The position numbers and the translations under genes are program-made. From a bacterium (GTDB lineage: Bacteria; Patescibacteriota; Microgenomatia; Levybacterales; UBA12049): a DNA stretch of 22,863 bases. Shown here piece after piece: positions 21,901 to 22,863 of the stretch; the stretch's first letter is position 1, and the number at the start of each line of letters is the position of its first letter. The stretch is from NCBI GenBank assembly GCA_021813005.1, contig JAKAMH010000002.1, positions 1-22,863 on the forward strand. The letters run 5' to 3'. Under the pieces are notes generated by a model. The model saw only the letters and a list, made by a program, of their open reading frames with translations. It was not told the DNA's origin and searched no databases.

Positions 21901-22777
21901 GCGTATTCAGGTCGAGGTTGTCTATCAGCTCAAAAAGTGCCTCAGAGCCTGTCTTAATGGTAAAGAAAACGGGAATCTCATATTCGAGCAGCTTGTAATA
22001 TTCATCTTCCGAAAGGACACTCCCCACTTTGAGACTCTTAAGAAGCTTGAGGAAGGTATCACCAATCTCATCCAATTTTTTCTCCTCGGATGTCTCGTTC
22101 TCCGAAAGTTTGGCTAGCTTCTGACGCTCTGTCAACTCAAGCTCCTGCTTGATAAGTTGCTTCTGCTCAGCCGAAACCTTATTCTGCTCTGCCTCCTTTG
22201 TTTTCTGTGCGGTATCCGCCTTGATCTGTTCTTCCTCTGCCTTCATCTTATCTTGCAGACCCTGCCGGCGCGTCTCGATGGTGGCAGTAAAGGCACTGAG
22301 TGCCTCTTCCTTCTTCTTGTCATCGATTTCCGTCAGGAGATATGACGCGTAGTAAATGACCGATTCAAGGCTCTTTTGCGAGATATCGAGGAGAAGAGAC
22401 ATCGGCGATGATGCACCCTTAAAGTACCAGACATGTGACACCGGAGCAGCCAGCGTGATATGCCCGATGCGCTCACGACGGACGCGGGAAAGTGTCACTT
22501 CCACGCCACATTTATCACAGATGATGCCCCGATAACGAATTCTCTTGTACTTGCCACAGTAACATTCCCAATCTTTTGTCGGGCCAAAGATCCGTTCATC
22601 AAACAAGCCGTCTTTCTCAGGACGAAGTGTCCGGTAGTTGATTGTTTCAGGCTTGAGTACTTCTCCATAAGACCAGGAAAGAATATCATCTTTTTTGGCA
22701 AGAAGAAGCTTCAGGGATTTGAAATCTGAGATGTTTAAATCTTTTAAGATGTTCTTCCCGTTGTGTCTTGTATCCAT
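18956..22777 (-). CDS. rpoC: DNA-directed RNA polymerase subunit beta'
   Basis: Beta' forms one half of the RNA polymerase catalytic cleft. The 1273 residues include the N-terminal zinc site (C72, C74, C87, C90), a Lys/Glu-rich coiled-coil insertion (about 165-240), 'GKRVDYSGRSVIVVGP', and the Mg-binding NADFDGD at 550-556. The second zinc site follows (a Cys in 'CGTTDG', then 'CTLSYGICQKC'). The trigger-loop region has the catalytic His at about 999 within MRVRHFGGVV, where bacteria usually read MRTFHxGG. The C-terminal 30 residues are acidic and Gly/Ala/Glu-rich, which looks lineage-specific. It starts two bases after the rpoB stop. Confidence 0.98.
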   Translation of the reverse strand: MDTRHNGKNILKDLNISDFKSLKLLLAKKDDILSWSYGEVLKPETINYRTLRPEKDGLFDERIFGPTKDWECYCGKYKRIRYRGIICDKCGVEVTLSRVRRERIGHITLAAPVSHVWYFKGASSPMSLLLDISQKSLESVIYYASYLLTEIDDKKKEEALSAFTATIETRRQGLQDKMKAEEEQIKADTAQKTKEAEQNKVSAEQKQLIKQELELTERQKLAKLSENETSEEKKLDEIGDTFLKLLKSLKVGSVLSEDEYYKLLEYEIPVFFTIKTGSEALFELIDNLDLNTLIADLRLEAEKTSGQRYLRLVKRLRLVENMRRADITPAAMILSVLPVLPPDLRPMVQLSGGRFATSDLNDLYRRVINRNNRLKHLLALGAPEIILRNEKRMLQEAVDSLIDSSQRGSTTMTSPLRSLSDMLRGKQGRFRQNLLGKRVDYSGRSVIVVGPELKLTQCGLPKEMALEMFKPFVLREVIVRGLATNIKSAKRYIEKRPPEVFDILEEITKNHPVLLNRAPTLHKLGIQAFFPVLIEGSAIQLHPCVCSGYNADFDGDQMAVHIPLSDKAQQEAIDLMLPSNNLLKPADGSPITLPNKEMALGTFYLTTLDEEITKEEKDMPYFADTNNALLAYDMEKVALREAIKVRFPDGKVVITTIGRLRFNEALPEDFEYVNEPINASGIKKIVTRAMRRYSSQEVAALIDSIKSFGFYGSTISGVSISVFDNQSIPEKNVMIGEAEKKVATIDEDYQNGLITLEEKKRLSNEVWLKATDAIADLTWKSLKPSNPIRVSIDSGGSRAGIEQMKQLSAMRGLIVDPLGKIVELPIKSNFREGLSIFEYVASARGSRKGLTDSALKTANAGYLTRRLVDVSHDVIVAKEDCGTTDGMVVTETEKDRTAPFVDRIIGRFLADNATVGKKILARAGVELTEEVVRAIIEAGVTEVKVRSPLTCTLSYGICQKCYGWDFSTKKVVDLGVPVGVIAAQSIGEPGTQLTMRVRHFGGVVMSDVTQGLPRVEELFEMRTPKNLAPVSEIPGKVKVEQTDEGYLVQVKNTKIKPVESQEYFVPLSMALSVADGDEIVAGTPLADGYLDPKEVLKIGGLNMAQHYLTTEVQKVYESQGIAINDKHFEVVLRKMSDKVIIETVGDTALIPGDFVTKARFEEINAEVLSEGGEPATGRQMILGITKAALFSDSWLSAASFQETTKILTEAALEGREDKLVGLKENVIIGRLILVESSEFRVGGETVEPQEDVSAAGAETGQAKEQVAEVSTTV

Positions 22778-22779
22778 AG

Positions 22780-22863
22780 TTATATCTGAGCCTCGCTTTC
22801 CGTTTGTCCATCAGAACCTGAATCTGCGTTTTCTGCAATTACCTCTGCCGATTCTTCAACCAG
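22780..22863 (-). CDS. rpoB: RNA polymerase subunit beta, C-terminal end only
   Basis: In the frame entering from the right edge, 27 residues are followed by TAA (22780-22782), two bases before the rpoC ATG. They read LVEESAEVIAENADSGSDGQ and end TESEAQI, an acidic, low-complexity tail. No conserved RpoB motif falls in the visible part. Identity rests on position directly upstream of rpoC, and an acidic extension past the conserved beta C-terminus is inferred. Confidence 0.85.
   Translation of the reverse strand: MVEESAEVIAENADSGSDGQTESEAQI

Noticed and set aside
1..22863. CRISPR array, tRNA or rRNA genes
   Set aside because: No regular direct repeats with spacers, no cloverleaf with TTCGANNC-type arm and no rRNA-like stretches were found by eye.

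Overview
The window looks like a chromosome segment from a Candidate Phyla Radiation (Patescibacteria) bacterium, most likely of the Microgenomates (OP11) group. This is inferred from the compact housekeeping layout, the cohesin/PKD surface protein with a Thr-Pro linker and LPSTG end, Ala/Lys-rich tails on ribosomal proteins, an S12 with an enlarged N-terminal loop, and a small two-helix membrane protein of a type I recognise from such genomes. TGA is used as a stop (for example in rpsT), so the code is standard here. No rRNA, tRNA or CRISPR array was seen.

Layout. At 1-123 lies the 5' end of an IS481-like transposase on the minus strand. Positions 124-647 are poorly coding and may hold gene debris. 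The minus strand then carries secA (648-3368), a tiny Lys-rich ORF with its own promoter, ribosome binding site and terminator (3438-3590), a GT4 glycosyltransferase, serS and rpsT. Divergent from rpsT is murJ (lipid II flippase). It converges on groES-groEL, with one shared bidirectional terminator. Divergent from groES is a cell-surface cohesin/PKD protein, which converges on lepA. Divergent from lepA is a membrane-anchored cyclophilin, which converges on argG with an 11-base overlap of coding ends.

The arginine genes argH-argG (minus strand) stand out. They are visibly AT-richer than their neighbours and follow a strong promoter and a leader of about 310 nt. That leader ends in a textbook T-box antiterminator and competing terminator, whose U-tract runs directly into the argH start codon. 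After this come two small membrane-protein genes, then rpsG, rpsL, rpoC and the last 28 codons of rpoB, the usual rpoBC-rpsLG order read on the minus strand.

The main observations are: (1) a complete T-box riboswitch on argHG in what appears to be a CPR genome, with a compressed, atypical Stem I region; (2) a self-contained transcription unit for an 11-residue Lys/Ala peptide just upstream of secA; (3) a recurring arrangement in which good -10 boxes lie 6-8 nt before start codons with no Shine-Dalgarno, implying frequent leaderless mRNAs; (4) H1-like tails and other family-level oddities. All functional statements are from sequence reading only; no searches were run.
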